NCBI GenBank assembly: GCA_944326515.1
Contig: CALVEI010000007.1
Coordinates: 1 to 52,528, forward strand
DNA: 52,528 nt
Origin: Candidatus Gastranaerophilales bacterium
GTDB lineage: Bacteria; Cyanobacteriota; Vampirovibrionia; Gastranaerophilales; Gastranaerophilaceae
Direction: 5' to 3'
Part shown: in pieces, positions 9,267-16,071 of the stretch
How positions within the stretch are numbered: the first letter of the stretch is position 1
Layout: each line of letters starts with the position of its first letter
Made by a program: the position numbers and the translations under genes
The notes under the pieces: model-generated
Databases searched by the model: none
Told to the model about the DNA's origin: nothing
Seen by the model: the letters and a program-made list of their open reading frames with translations, nothing else

Positions 9267-9818
9267 TTAAGATTTACTAAATATTTCCTTTTTAATAAGT
9301 TTTAATTCTTTTGTTATTGTTCCTTTTTCTCGTTCCTTCATTGCTAATAATTCTTGCATACACTTATTATTAAAATTATTATTCACTTTATTAGGTTTTT
9401 GTAAAAAAGGCAGTTCAATAGCTTTTTGAATAAAATCTGACGGTAATGGCATTATTTTTTTATTGTTTTCAGCAAATTCAATTAATCCGTTTACACATTG
9501 TGCACCATCAAAAATTTTGCCAAACGACGTACTAGCATCAACAACTTTTTTATCATTTACAAAAATATCATACGTTGCGGCTTTGCCTTTAGACATTTTA
9601 CTATTTGGGGTTTTATCTATTTTTATAATGTCATTTAATCCATCACTTAAAATTGATTTTATTGCTTTTAAAAAATGTCTTCCTTCAAAACCTTGTGATA
9701 TAGCTTCTTCAAAGCCTTGTTCAAGATATTTTGTTGGTAAAAGTTTTGATTTAAAACTAACAGAGTTTTTATTTTTTTCAAAATTTAAAGAATAATTTTG
9801 ATTATTAATAGACAACAT
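9267..9818 (-). CDS. Lineage-specific hypothetical protein with N-terminal SFKS motif
   Basis: I do not recognise the body of this 183-residue protein. No signal peptide or membrane helix is visible. Its N-terminus contains NSVSFKSKLL (residues 17-26), a motif also seen near the N-terminus of two unrelated proteins in the window (SVSFKANL in the gene at 11305-11724 and TNFKASLL in the GH13 gene at 16072). The middle part (about 70-115) resembles nothing I can name; the C-terminus (about 150-180) is a charged helix. An AAAGGA SD lies about 9 nt before ATG, and a TAGC-A-tract element with a -10-like box lies 27-59 nt upstream (see 9845-9877). No partner gene adjoins it. Confidence 0.75.
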   Translation of the reverse strand: MLSINNQNYSLNFEKNKNSVSFKSKLLPTKYLEQGFEEAISQGFEGRHFLKAIKSILSDGLNDIIKIDKTPNSKMSKGKAATYDIFVNDKKVVDASTSFGKIFDGAQCVNGLIEFAENNKKIMPLPSDFIQKAIELPFLQKPNKVNNNFNNKCMQELLAMKEREKGTITKELKLIKKEIFSKS

Positions 9819-9844
9819 AATTTTATTTTCCTTTTGGTTTCTTT

Positions 9845-9877
9845 ATGCTAGAAAAAGCAAAAAAATTTTTTTTGCTA
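9845..9877 (-). promoter_or_regulatory. TAGC-A-tract promoter element, copy 1
   Basis: On the minus strand TAGCAAAAAAAA (9877 down to 9866) is followed, 27 nt from its first base, by TAGCAT (9850-9845) in the -10 position, and the ATG of the gene at 9818 is 59 nt from the first base. The same arrangement occurs before the genes starting at 22496, 30511 and 51085. Confidence 0.55.
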
Positions 9878-9951
9878 AAAATTTTTACACGTTTTTACAA
9901 AAGTTTTTGCAGATGATATCATTATAAAAAATACTTAAGTAGGGGAAGATT

Positions 9952-10653
9952 ATGGAAAACAACAAACCGGTAGTTAAGCTGATTTCTAAACCGGAGAATA
10001 TGCTAAAAACGATTTATACTGCGTGCAGAACTTGCTACAGTGCTGATTCACCCGTAAATATTTATGATAACGCGGTTGATGAAGAAAAAATGTTAAAACT
10101 TATTGAAAGAGTTATCTCATCAGGGCATTATTCTACAATAGAACATATTCAAGTGAGCTTTGCTATCTCTAATGTTTCAAGAGCTTGTACTCACCAGTTT
10201 GTAAGACACAGACACGTTTCTTTTTCTCAAAAATCTCAACGTTATGTTAAAGAAAAAGGACAGTTTGACTACATAACACCGCCTACAATAGAAAAAAATC
10301 CTGAACTTTTGAAAAAATATGAAGATTTTATGTCAAAAGTTGCAGATTTTTATACAGAGATGACAGAAGCAGGAATCCCTGCCGAAGACGCAAGATTTGT
10401 GTTACCTAATGCGGCATCAAGCTCAATAGTCGCTTCTTTAAACCTTAGAGAGCTTATCCATATTGCGAATATAAGACTTTGCACCCGTGCTCAATACGAA
10501 ATTAGAGTTATGGTAAAAATGATGTGTGATGAGCTTTTAAAAGAAGAACCTTGGCTTTCTCCATACCTTGTGCCTAAGTGCGAAAGACTCGGATACTGTG
10601 ACGAAGACAAATGTTGCGGAAGAAAGATTAAAAAAGAAGAATTTTTAAAATAA
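9952..10653 (+). CDS. thyX: Flavin-dependent thymidylate synthase ThyX
   Basis: Makes dTMP from dUMP with methylene-THF, FAD and NADPH. The 233-residue protein carries the ThyX signature RHR-x7-S at 85-95 (RHRHVSFSQKS), preceded by SSGHYSTIEHIQVSFAI and followed by the FAD/dUMP-binding segment LPNAASSSIVASLNLREL and the RLCTRAQYEIR motif that holds the dUMP-activating Arg. SD AGGGGA lies about 6 nt before ATG. Presence of ThyX suggests that a ThyA-type enzyme is absent, which fits an anaerobe. A hairpin follows at 10662. Confidence 0.96.
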   Translation: MENNKPVVKLISKPENMLKTIYTACRTCYSADSPVNIYDNAVDEEKMLKLIERVISSGHYSTIEHIQVSFAISNVSRACTHQFVRHRHVSFSQKSQRYVKEKGQFDYITPPTIEKNPELLKKYEDFMSKVADFYTEMTEAGIPAEDARFVLPNAASSSIVASLNLRELIHIANIRLCTRAQYEIRVMVKMMCDELLKEEPWLSPYLVPKCERLGYCDEDKCCGRKIKKEEFLK

Positions 10654-10661
10654 TTTAAAGT

Positions 10662-10688
10662 AAGTCGGGTAAATTACATACCCGACTT
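10662..10688 (+). terminator. Likely thyX terminator
   Basis: Perfect 10-bp stem AAGTCGGGTA / TACCCGACTT with a 7-nt loop, 8 nt after the stop codon; the T run after it is weak (ATTGTTTTAT). Confidence 0.65.
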
Positions 10689-10877
10689 ATTGTTTTATAA
10701 CAAAAACAGCAGAGCTGAATATAAAACAGCAATGCTGTTTTGTCATTTTTGCCCAAATTACACTCACAAACTTTTAAACACAACTCAGGAATATTAAGCA
10801 ATAAAAAATAAAAAGCAAAACGGAAAATATGATAATTTTTTATTGCTATTTTTATGATAGCCTGCCCCGTAGGGTAC

Positions 10878-10904
10878 GTGTTGTTGTTGTGTGTGTGTGT
10901 GTGG
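10878..10904. repeat. TTG/TG simple repeat
   Basis: Three TTG units run into about eight TG units, flanked by CCCCGTAGGG and GGCCCGC. This is sharply different in composition from the AT-rich surroundings and lies about 80 nt upstream of the Xre gene. Confidence 0.8.
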
Positions 10905-10953
10905 CCCGCAAGAACTATATATTCAAAAATCGCTCTTTAGTCCCTGTATTTTT

Positions 10954-10971
10954 CTTATAAAATCTTATAAG
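10954..10971 (+). promoter_or_regulatory. Candidate operator/-10 region of the Xre gene
   Basis: Perfect inverted repeat CTTATAA-AATC-TTATAAG, 8 nt before the ATG at 10980. TATAAA and TATAAG inside it can act as -10 boxes, so a dimeric repressor bound here would block the promoter. Autoregulation by the Xre protein is inference. Confidence 0.45.
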
Positions 10972-10979
10972 TTTCAAAT

Positions 10980-11300
10980 ATGGACTACAAAACACTTATA
11001 AATAACGGAATAAAAAGGTTAAGAGAGTCAACTGGACTAACTCAAGAAAAATTCGCAGAAAAAATAGGCTCCTCCACTAAAGGAATAAGCAACATCGAGC
11101 GAAACAGGTATCAGCCAAAGCCTGAAACTATCGACAAAATCTGTGAAGTATTCAACATCCACCCCGTTGACTTATTGATGGAATACCCCGATGATATGGA
11201 AACCAAAGAGTTAATTTTACAAATCAACGCAGTCTTGCAAACCATGTCTAAAAAAGATTTGAAAAAAGCTTGCAAGATAATAACTGCATTGAAGGATTAA
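10980..11300 (+). CDS. Xre-family HTH transcriptional regulator
   Basis: A 106-residue protein with an N-terminal Cro/CI helix-turn-helix at about residues 8-62: IKRLRESTGLTQEKFAEKIG (turn) SSTKGISNIERNRYQPKPET, then a short C-terminal helical part (66-106) that could dimerise. It has no toxin partner or protease domain. No Shine-Dalgarno is visible before the ATG and the start lies 8 nt after a palindromic -10-like region. It converges on the next gene with a 4-nt gap. The target is unknown; the palindrome upstream makes self-control plausible. Confidence 0.85.
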   Translation: MDYKTLINNGIKRLRESTGLTQEKFAEKIGSSTKGISNIERNRYQPKPETIDKICEVFNIHPVDLLMEYPDDMETKELILQINAVLQTMSKKDLKKACKIITALKD

Positions 11301-11304
11301 TTTA

Positions 11305-11724
11305 CTATTTTTTATAAAAAGTTTTTGCAAGATCGTCTAATACTTCTGTAACAAGCTCTTTTGTTGTATCTCCAACTCGCATTACCGTTGTATAAAAGCT
11401 TTTGCCTGCCTCTTTGGTATGCATAAGAATAGGAATATAAGCAGCTGTCATACGTTCCGGCAAAAGAGATAAACCATATTTACTTTTTTCACCAGTTATT
11501 TTTTCAGCCCCTTTTGTGGCTGTATAAGTAACATTTTGAGAAGATTTTGCAATATTACTATGCTGAAAAAAGTCTGAAAGAACTATTTCTATCTTGTCCT
11601 TTTCTGAACCAAGTTTTTGTGCAAACTTTTCAAAACTTTCAACTTCTAATTTAGTAAGCTGATTGTTGTAGTTAATAATTTTCAAATTCGCTTTGAAAGA
11701 AACGGATTTGTTTTCTAATTTCAT
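11305..11724 (-). CDS. Lineage-specific hypothetical protein with N-terminal SFKA motif
   Basis: A 139-residue protein that I do not recognise. Start chosen at the second ATG because TAGGAG lies 8 nt upstream of it, but only 2 nt from the first ATG (11730). The N-terminus MKLENKSVSFKANLKI carries the FKA motif shared with the proteins at 9267 and 16072. No signal peptide or membrane helix. The body has a mixed alpha/beta look, with KIEIVLSDFFQ, a Ser/Thr-rich stretch (SSQNVTYTATKGAEKITGE), PERMTAAYIPIL and a C-terminal helix. It follows dapL, separated from it by the dapL terminator, and no clear promoter was seen, so read-through may supply some transcript. Confidence 0.75.
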   Translation of the reverse strand: MKLENKSVSFKANLKIINYNNQLTKLEVESFEKFAQKLGSEKDKIEIVLSDFFQHSNIAKSSQNVTYTATKGAEKITGEKSKYGLSLLPERMTAAYIPILMHTKEAGKSFYTTVMRVGDTTKELVTEVLDDLAKTFYKK

Positions 11725-11748
11725 ACACATATCTCCTAATTTGTAAAA

Positions 11749-11776
11749 AAGAAGCAGGCACTAAGACCTGCTTCTT
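11749..11776 (-). terminator. dapL terminator
   Basis: AAGAAGCAGG and CCTGCTTCTT form a perfect 10-bp stem; on the minus strand the stem runs into a T6 tract. It lies 8 nt after the dapL stop codon. Confidence 0.85.
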
Positions 11777-11783
11777 TATCTAA

Positions 11784-12962
11784 CTATTTTGTCATTTTAT
11801 AGCTGATACCTGCGCGTTTCATACGTCTTAAAGCTTCTTGAATTTGGTCAACAGGTTTGGTCAACGCAATACGGAAGAAACCTTCACCGCATTTGCCATA
11901 GCCGTTTCCTGGTGGAACAACAACGTGAGCTTTTTCAAGCATTACAGTAACAAATTCTTCAGAAGTAAAGCCCTCAGGAACTGGCAACCATAGGTAGAAA
12001 GTAGCTTTAGAAGGTTCAACTCTCCAGCCTAAATCTCTCAAGCCTTCTTCCATTACTTCTTTACGCTCTTTGTACATTTGATTAAGTTTTTCAATCTGTT
12101 CTTCAGGAGCATTGTATGCTTCTATAGCAGCTTCTTGAATAGCTTTAAATGTACCTGAGTCTATATTGTTTTTGATTGTACCTAATGCTTTAATAGCTTG
12201 AGCATTACCGCAAACAAAACCAACCCTCCAGCCGGTCATGTTATAAGATTTTGAATGAGAATAAAACTCAATTGCACAATCCATCGCACCTTCAACTTCA
12301 AGAACAGAAGGAGCTTTGTAACCGTCATAAGTCATTTCAGAATATGCCATATCTGAACACAACAAGATGTCATATTTTTTACAAAAATCTACAGCTTTTT
12401 TGTAAAATTCTTTATCAGCAACAGCAGCTGTAGGGTTATTCGGATAATTTAAGAACATCAATTTTGACTTTTTAGCAACTTCCTCAGGTATTGCATCAAA
12501 GTCAGGTAAGAATTTATTTTCTGCCTTTAATGGCATTGCATAAGGAGTACCACCAGCAAAGATAGTACAGTTTTTATAAACTGGATACCCAGGATCAGGA
12601 ACTAACGTATAATCACCTTCATCTACAAAAGCAAAAAACACGTGAGCAATAGCTTCTTTTGAACCAATGTTGGCAAGCATTTCTGTATCAGGGTTTAATT
12701 CAACGCCAAAACGTTTTTTCATCCAGTCACAAGAAGCTTTTCTAAATTCCGCCGTACCGTTGTATGGCGGATAATCGTGGTTTTTAGGATTATCTATAGC
12801 TTTATGCATAGCTTCTACAACAGAAGGAATTGTAGGAGTATCAGGATCACCAATACCCAATGAAATGATATCGTGACCTTTAGCTTTTGCTTCAGCAATT
12901 TTTCTATCAATTTCCGCAAACAAGTACGGAGGAATTTTATCTAACCTTTGTGATGTTCTCAT
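11784..12962 (-). CDS. dapL: LL-diaminopimelate aminotransferase
   Basis: Converts tetrahydrodipicolinate directly to LL-diaminopimelate with glutamate as amino donor, the one-step lysine/DAP route known from Cyanobacteria, plants, Chlamydiae and some anaerobes. The 392-residue PLP fold-type I enzyme shows RLDKIPPYLFAEID and SLGIGDPDTPTP-like start (SLGIGDPDTPTI), YPPYNGTAEFR, VPDPGYPVY, FLNYPNNPTAA and the PLP lysine K238 in SHSKSYNMTGWRVGF. SD TAGGAGA lies 9 nt before ATG and TATAAT boxes lie further upstream. Supplies meso-DAP for the MurE at 5540. A related aminotransferase function cannot be excluded, but N-terminal and active-site patterns fit DapL. Confidence 0.9.
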   Translation of the reverse strand: MRTSQRLDKIPPYLFAEIDRKIAEAKAKGHDIISLGIGDPDTPTIPSVVEAMHKAIDNPKNHDYPPYNGTAEFRKASCDWMKKRFGVELNPDTEMLANIGSKEAIAHVFFAFVDEGDYTLVPDPGYPVYKNCTIFAGGTPYAMPLKAENKFLPDFDAIPEEVAKKSKLMFLNYPNNPTAAVADKEFYKKAVDFCKKYDILLCSDMAYSEMTYDGYKAPSVLEVEGAMDCAIEFYSHSKSYNMTGWRVGFVCGNAQAIKALGTIKNNIDSGTFKAIQEAAIEAYNAPEEQIEKLNQMYKERKEVMEEGLRDLGWRVEPSKATFYLWLPVPEGFTSEEFVTVMLEKAHVVVPPGNGYGKCGEGFFRIALTKPVDQIQEALRRMKRAGISYKMTK

Positions 12963-13030
12963 ATCAACTCTCCTATCAAAATCAAGTCATTTGTTCAAGT
13001 AATTATATCATATAATACGAAATTAAAAAA

Positions 13031-13059
13031 TAAAGCGGTAAATAATCTTTACCGCTTTA
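13031..13059 (-). terminator. Terminator of the MFS transporter gene
   Basis: TAAAGCGGTAAA / TTTACCGCTTTA, a perfect 12-bp stem with a 5-nt loop, then a T-rich tail on the minus strand, 10 nt after the stop codon. Confidence 0.85.
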
Positions 13060-13069
13060 TCTTAAAATC

Positions 13070-14527
13070 TTATGCTGCTTTCTTTTTAAAGCACATTGGC
13101 AAACATATCATTGCACAAATAAATGCCGACAATCCCCAGAACAGTAAAGCACCGTTCCAACCGAATTTGTCAACAACCATACCAGTACCAAGACCTGAAA
13201 GCATTGCACCTACATAACCAAATGTACCAGTAAAACCAGTTACCGCAGAAGCTACTTTCTTTGAGCTTGATTCGATAGCACAAACACCACCAATTAACAT
13301 TTGAGGTCCGTATGTAAAGAATCCAGAAAAACCGATTAACAAGATATCGATTAAACCGGAACCGTTGATTTTAAAGACATCAACCATAGATTTTCCTGTC
13401 AATGCCAAAAACGCACCATCAATAAAGTTAGGACCAGTTCCGTTGAGGTATAAACCTGTCATACAAACGATTACGCCAACCAAGAAAATCACGTTAATTG
13501 GAGCTCTTGCACCTTTAAAAATTTTATCGGAAATCAAACCTGCAGAAATTGTTCCGAAGAAACCAAACAACGGTAAACAAGCAAGTTTCATAGAAGCTAA
13601 TTCAAGTGAATTGTCTTTTGCTTCTACAAGGTATTTAATAATCCAGTCTTCTGTACCAAATCTGATAACATAAACAAACACATAAGCCATAGCCAAAGCC
13701 CATACTGCTTTGTTAGTCAAAACGTTTTTGACAAGGATTTGAATATAAGTCATTCCGTCGTCATCAGCTTCAACCTTAGCAGCTTCTTTAGCTTTTTCAG
13801 GCTCTCTGTATTCTTCAACATCAGGCAAACCCATAGACTGAGGTTTATCTCTCAAACGATTGAACATCCACAAAGCTATTAAAATAGCCAAAGTTCCTGG
13901 GATATAAAAAGCAGCTTGCCAACCGAATTTTGCAATCACAAACCCTGAAAGAATAACTGCAAGGAATGTACCTGTTTGGTGAGAAGTTGACCACATAGCC
14001 CATTTTGTAGCTCTTTCAGAGTTAGAGAACCAATAAGTCAAACTCTTTGCAACCGGAGGAAACCCCATAGATTGGAACCATCCGTTACATCCCCAGAAAA
14101 ATGCCAAAACCCATAACAATATAGTTGCACTTGGCAAACCAAAGAATGTAAACTTACCCGGAGTAAATACAAAAAAGCTTAAAGCAAAACAAATATTTGC
14201 CAAACCTGCAAGTATTAAACCAGTTGGCAAGAATTTTCTAACATCGGAACGGTCTGCAATCATACCGTTAACAAATTTGCCTATTGCATAAGTTAAATAC
14301 AAAGAACTACCAATAACACCTAATTCAAGGTTTGAATATCCAAGCTCTTTACTCATTGAAGGCAATGCAGCTGCAATATTCTTTTTACAAAGATAAAACA
14401 TTGCATAACCTATAAAGCAAGAATAAAACATTCTCCATCTAAAATGAGAATAAGTTTTATCAATCTTTTCTTTGTACGTAATAGGCTCGGCATTAGCCGG
14501 CTCTTTAAAAAATTCTAATAATCCCAT
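13070..14527 (-). CDS. MFS transporter, organophosphate:phosphate antiporter family (GlpT/UhpT-like)
   Basis: An inner-membrane carrier of about 485 residues with twelve predicted membrane helices and the OPA-family signatures: FRWRMFYSCFIGYAMFYLCK in helix 1, GKFVNGMIADRSDVRKF in the loop after helix 2, GCNGWFQSMGFPPVAKSLTYW, and a long central loop (about 228-255) rich in Glu/Lys. The family exchanges sugar phosphates or glycerol-3-phosphate for phosphate. Arg in the first helix and the GWFQ motif are those of GlpT/UhpT/UhpC. Start set at ATG 14527; a GTG three codons upstream is possible. Divergent from the ArsB/NhaD-type gene at 14655. Glycerol-3-phosphate as substrate would fit the TagD-type gene at 27342, but that is speculation. 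Confidence 0.85.
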   Translation of the reverse strand: MGLLEFFKEPANAEPITYKEKIDKTYSHFRWRMFYSCFIGYAMFYLCKKNIAAALPSMSKELGYSNLELGVIGSSLYLTYAIGKFVNGMIADRSDVRKFLPTGLILAGLANICFALSFFVFTPGKFTFFGLPSATILLWVLAFFWGCNGWFQSMGFPPVAKSLTYWFSNSERATKWAMWSTSHQTGTFLAVILSGFVIAKFGWQAAFYIPGTLAILIALWMFNRLRDKPQSMGLPDVEEYREPEKAKEAAKVEADDDGMTYIQILVKNVLTNKAVWALAMAYVFVYVIRFGTEDWIIKYLVEAKDNSLELASMKLACLPLFGFFGTISAGLISDKIFKGARAPINVIFLVGVIVCMTGLYLNGTGPNFIDGAFLALTGKSMVDVFKINGSGLIDILLIGFSGFFTYGPQMLIGGVCAIESSSKKVASAVTGFTGTFGYVGAMLSGLGTGMVVDKFGWNGALLFWGLSAFICAMICLPMCFKKKAA

Positions 14528-14654
14528 ACTTACCACTCTCTATTTACTTGTGATTAAGTACAATTATCCCAAAAACACGGCATTATTACAATTAAATATG
14601 TTACAAATTATTATGATACAATAGAACAAAGTTAAGTTTGTTATGGAGTAAAAT

Positions 14655-15992
14655 ATGGAAGCTATTGCAAATTTTGTACACAATAACTCGCTAATTATAT
14701 CGAGTGCTATTCTTATAATTGCATACATATTTATAGCGTGGGAAAAAATATCAAAAGTAACAGTTGCAATGATTGGTGCAGCTATAACTCTTTTGCTCGG
14801 GCTTTTATCTCAATCAAAAGGACACGACGCAACTATTGACCCGCATTACTTTATAAATTTTGTAGATTTTAACGTTATATTTTTGCTTATAAGCATGATG
14901 ATTATCGTTAGCATCGCAAGCAAAAGCGGAATATTCACTTGGGTAGCAAATGCTCTTTTGAAAAAAACAAAAGGACACCCGACTAAAATTCTTTTAACAC
15001 TCGGTATTTTCACAGCTTTTGCGTCAGCTTTTTTAGATAATGTTACAACAGTTATCCTTGTTGTACCTATCACGTTTTTGATTGCTAAAAAACTTGATAT
15101 AAACCCTATTCCTTATTTAATTACAGAAATCCTTGCTTCTAACATAGGCGGTACTGCTACACTCATCGGTGACCCTCCAAACATTATCATCGGAAGCAAA
15201 GCAGGTTTTACTTTTATGACATTCCTTTTGGAATTAACAGACATTGTTTGTCTAATACTCGCAGTAACGCTCTTTGTATTATGGTTGTGTTTTAGAAAAG
15301 ATTTGGTAGCAACAAAAGAAAAAATGGAAGCAGTTGCTGAACTCGATAACTCTCAAACTATTACAGACAAAGCTTTGGCAATTCGTTCTTCAATAACGTT
15401 GTGTTTAGTTATACTCGGTTTCATTCTTCACGATATAATCCACATGGAGTCTTACGTTATAGCTCTTGCAGGTGCAAGCTTTTTGATGATTTTTGAAAGC
15501 CCAAAAAGAGTACTCAACGGTATTGAATGGAACACAATATTTTTCTTCATCGGATTATTTATCATAATAGGCGGTTTTGAGGCAGCAGGCGGAATCTCTA
15601 TAATGGCAAAATGGATTCTCGACGTCACAAACGGAAATGAATCAGCAGCAGCAATGCTCATTTTATGGGCATCAGGAATTTTATCTGGTATTGTTGATAA
15701 CATACCATACACAGCAACTATGGCACCTATGATTTATCAAATCCAACTTGTTGAAGGTGCAGCCTACGCCCATCCACTGTGGTGGTGTTTGTCATTAGGC
15801 GCTTGTTTAGGCGGTAACATGACAATTATCGGTGCCGCTGCAAACGTTCTAGTTTCAGAAACAGCTGCAGCTCACGGCAAACCTATTTCATTTATGAAAT
15901 ATCTTAAATACGGTGCTGGTATAACTTTCATTTCACTTGTGATGAGTTCTATTTATATCTATTTTAGGTTCTTATTACCTGCAACTCATTAA
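14655..15992 (+). CDS. ArsB/NhaD-type ion transporter (SLC13/P-protein family)
   Basis: A 445-residue inner-membrane protein with about eleven hydrophobic helices. It shows the two repeated re-entrant motifs of the ArsB/NhaD superfamily: FLDNVTTVILVVPITF followed by NIGGTATLIGDPPNIIIGS in the first half, and GIVDNIPYTATMAPMI followed by LGGNMTIIGAAANVL in the second half. Members move Na+/H+, arsenite or dicarboxylates; nothing in the sequence separates these, although lack of an ars operon argues against arsenite. SD TGGAG lies 8 nt before ATG and TACAAT is about 35 nt upstream. It is divergent from the GlpT-like gene and ends at a bidirectional terminator. Confidence 0.85.
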   Translation: MEAIANFVHNNSLIISSAILIIAYIFIAWEKISKVTVAMIGAAITLLLGLLSQSKGHDATIDPHYFINFVDFNVIFLLISMMIIVSIASKSGIFTWVANALLKKTKGHPTKILLTLGIFTAFASAFLDNVTTVILVVPITFLIAKKLDINPIPYLITEILASNIGGTATLIGDPPNIIIGSKAGFTFMTFLLELTDIVCLILAVTLFVLWLCFRKDLVATKEKMEAVAELDNSQTITDKALAIRSSITLCLVILGFILHDIIHMESYVIALAGASFLMIFESPKRVLNGIEWNTIFFFIGLFIIIGGFEAAGGISIMAKWILDVTNGNESAAAMLILWASGILSGIVDNIPYTATMAPMIYQIQLVEGAAYAHPLWWCLSLGACLGGNMTIIGAAANVLVSETAAAHGKPISFMKYLKYGAGITFISLVMSSIYIYFRFLLPATH

Positions 15993-16020
15993 TTTAAAAA
16001 TCTATTTTTATAAGAAAAAC

Positions 16021-16050
16021 AAAAAAGCTTCGAAAATTCGAAGCTTTTTT
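16021..16050. terminator. Bidirectional terminator
   Basis: AAAAAAGCTTCGAA / TTCGAAGCTTTTTT forms a perfect 14-bp stem with A and T runs on both sides, between the convergent genes ending at 15992 and 16072. Confidence 0.9.
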
Positions 16051-16071
16051 ATTATTAAAACTATCTACCAA

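Larger units (their letters stand above)
10654..10979. other. Intergenic region between thyX and the Xre gene
   Basis: The 326 nt hold the thyX hairpin, a second hairpin AAAACAGC-AAT-GCTGTTTT at 10723-10741 followed by a T-rich tract, AT-rich sequence, then an unusually GC/GT-rich patch at 10861-10910 with a TG repeat, and the palindrome at 10954. No credible ORF was seen. Confidence 0.6.

Noticed and set aside
10742-10804. 21-codon frame beginning ATGCTGTTTTGT
   Set aside because: Begins inside a hairpin, has no SD, and its translation has no protein-like pattern.
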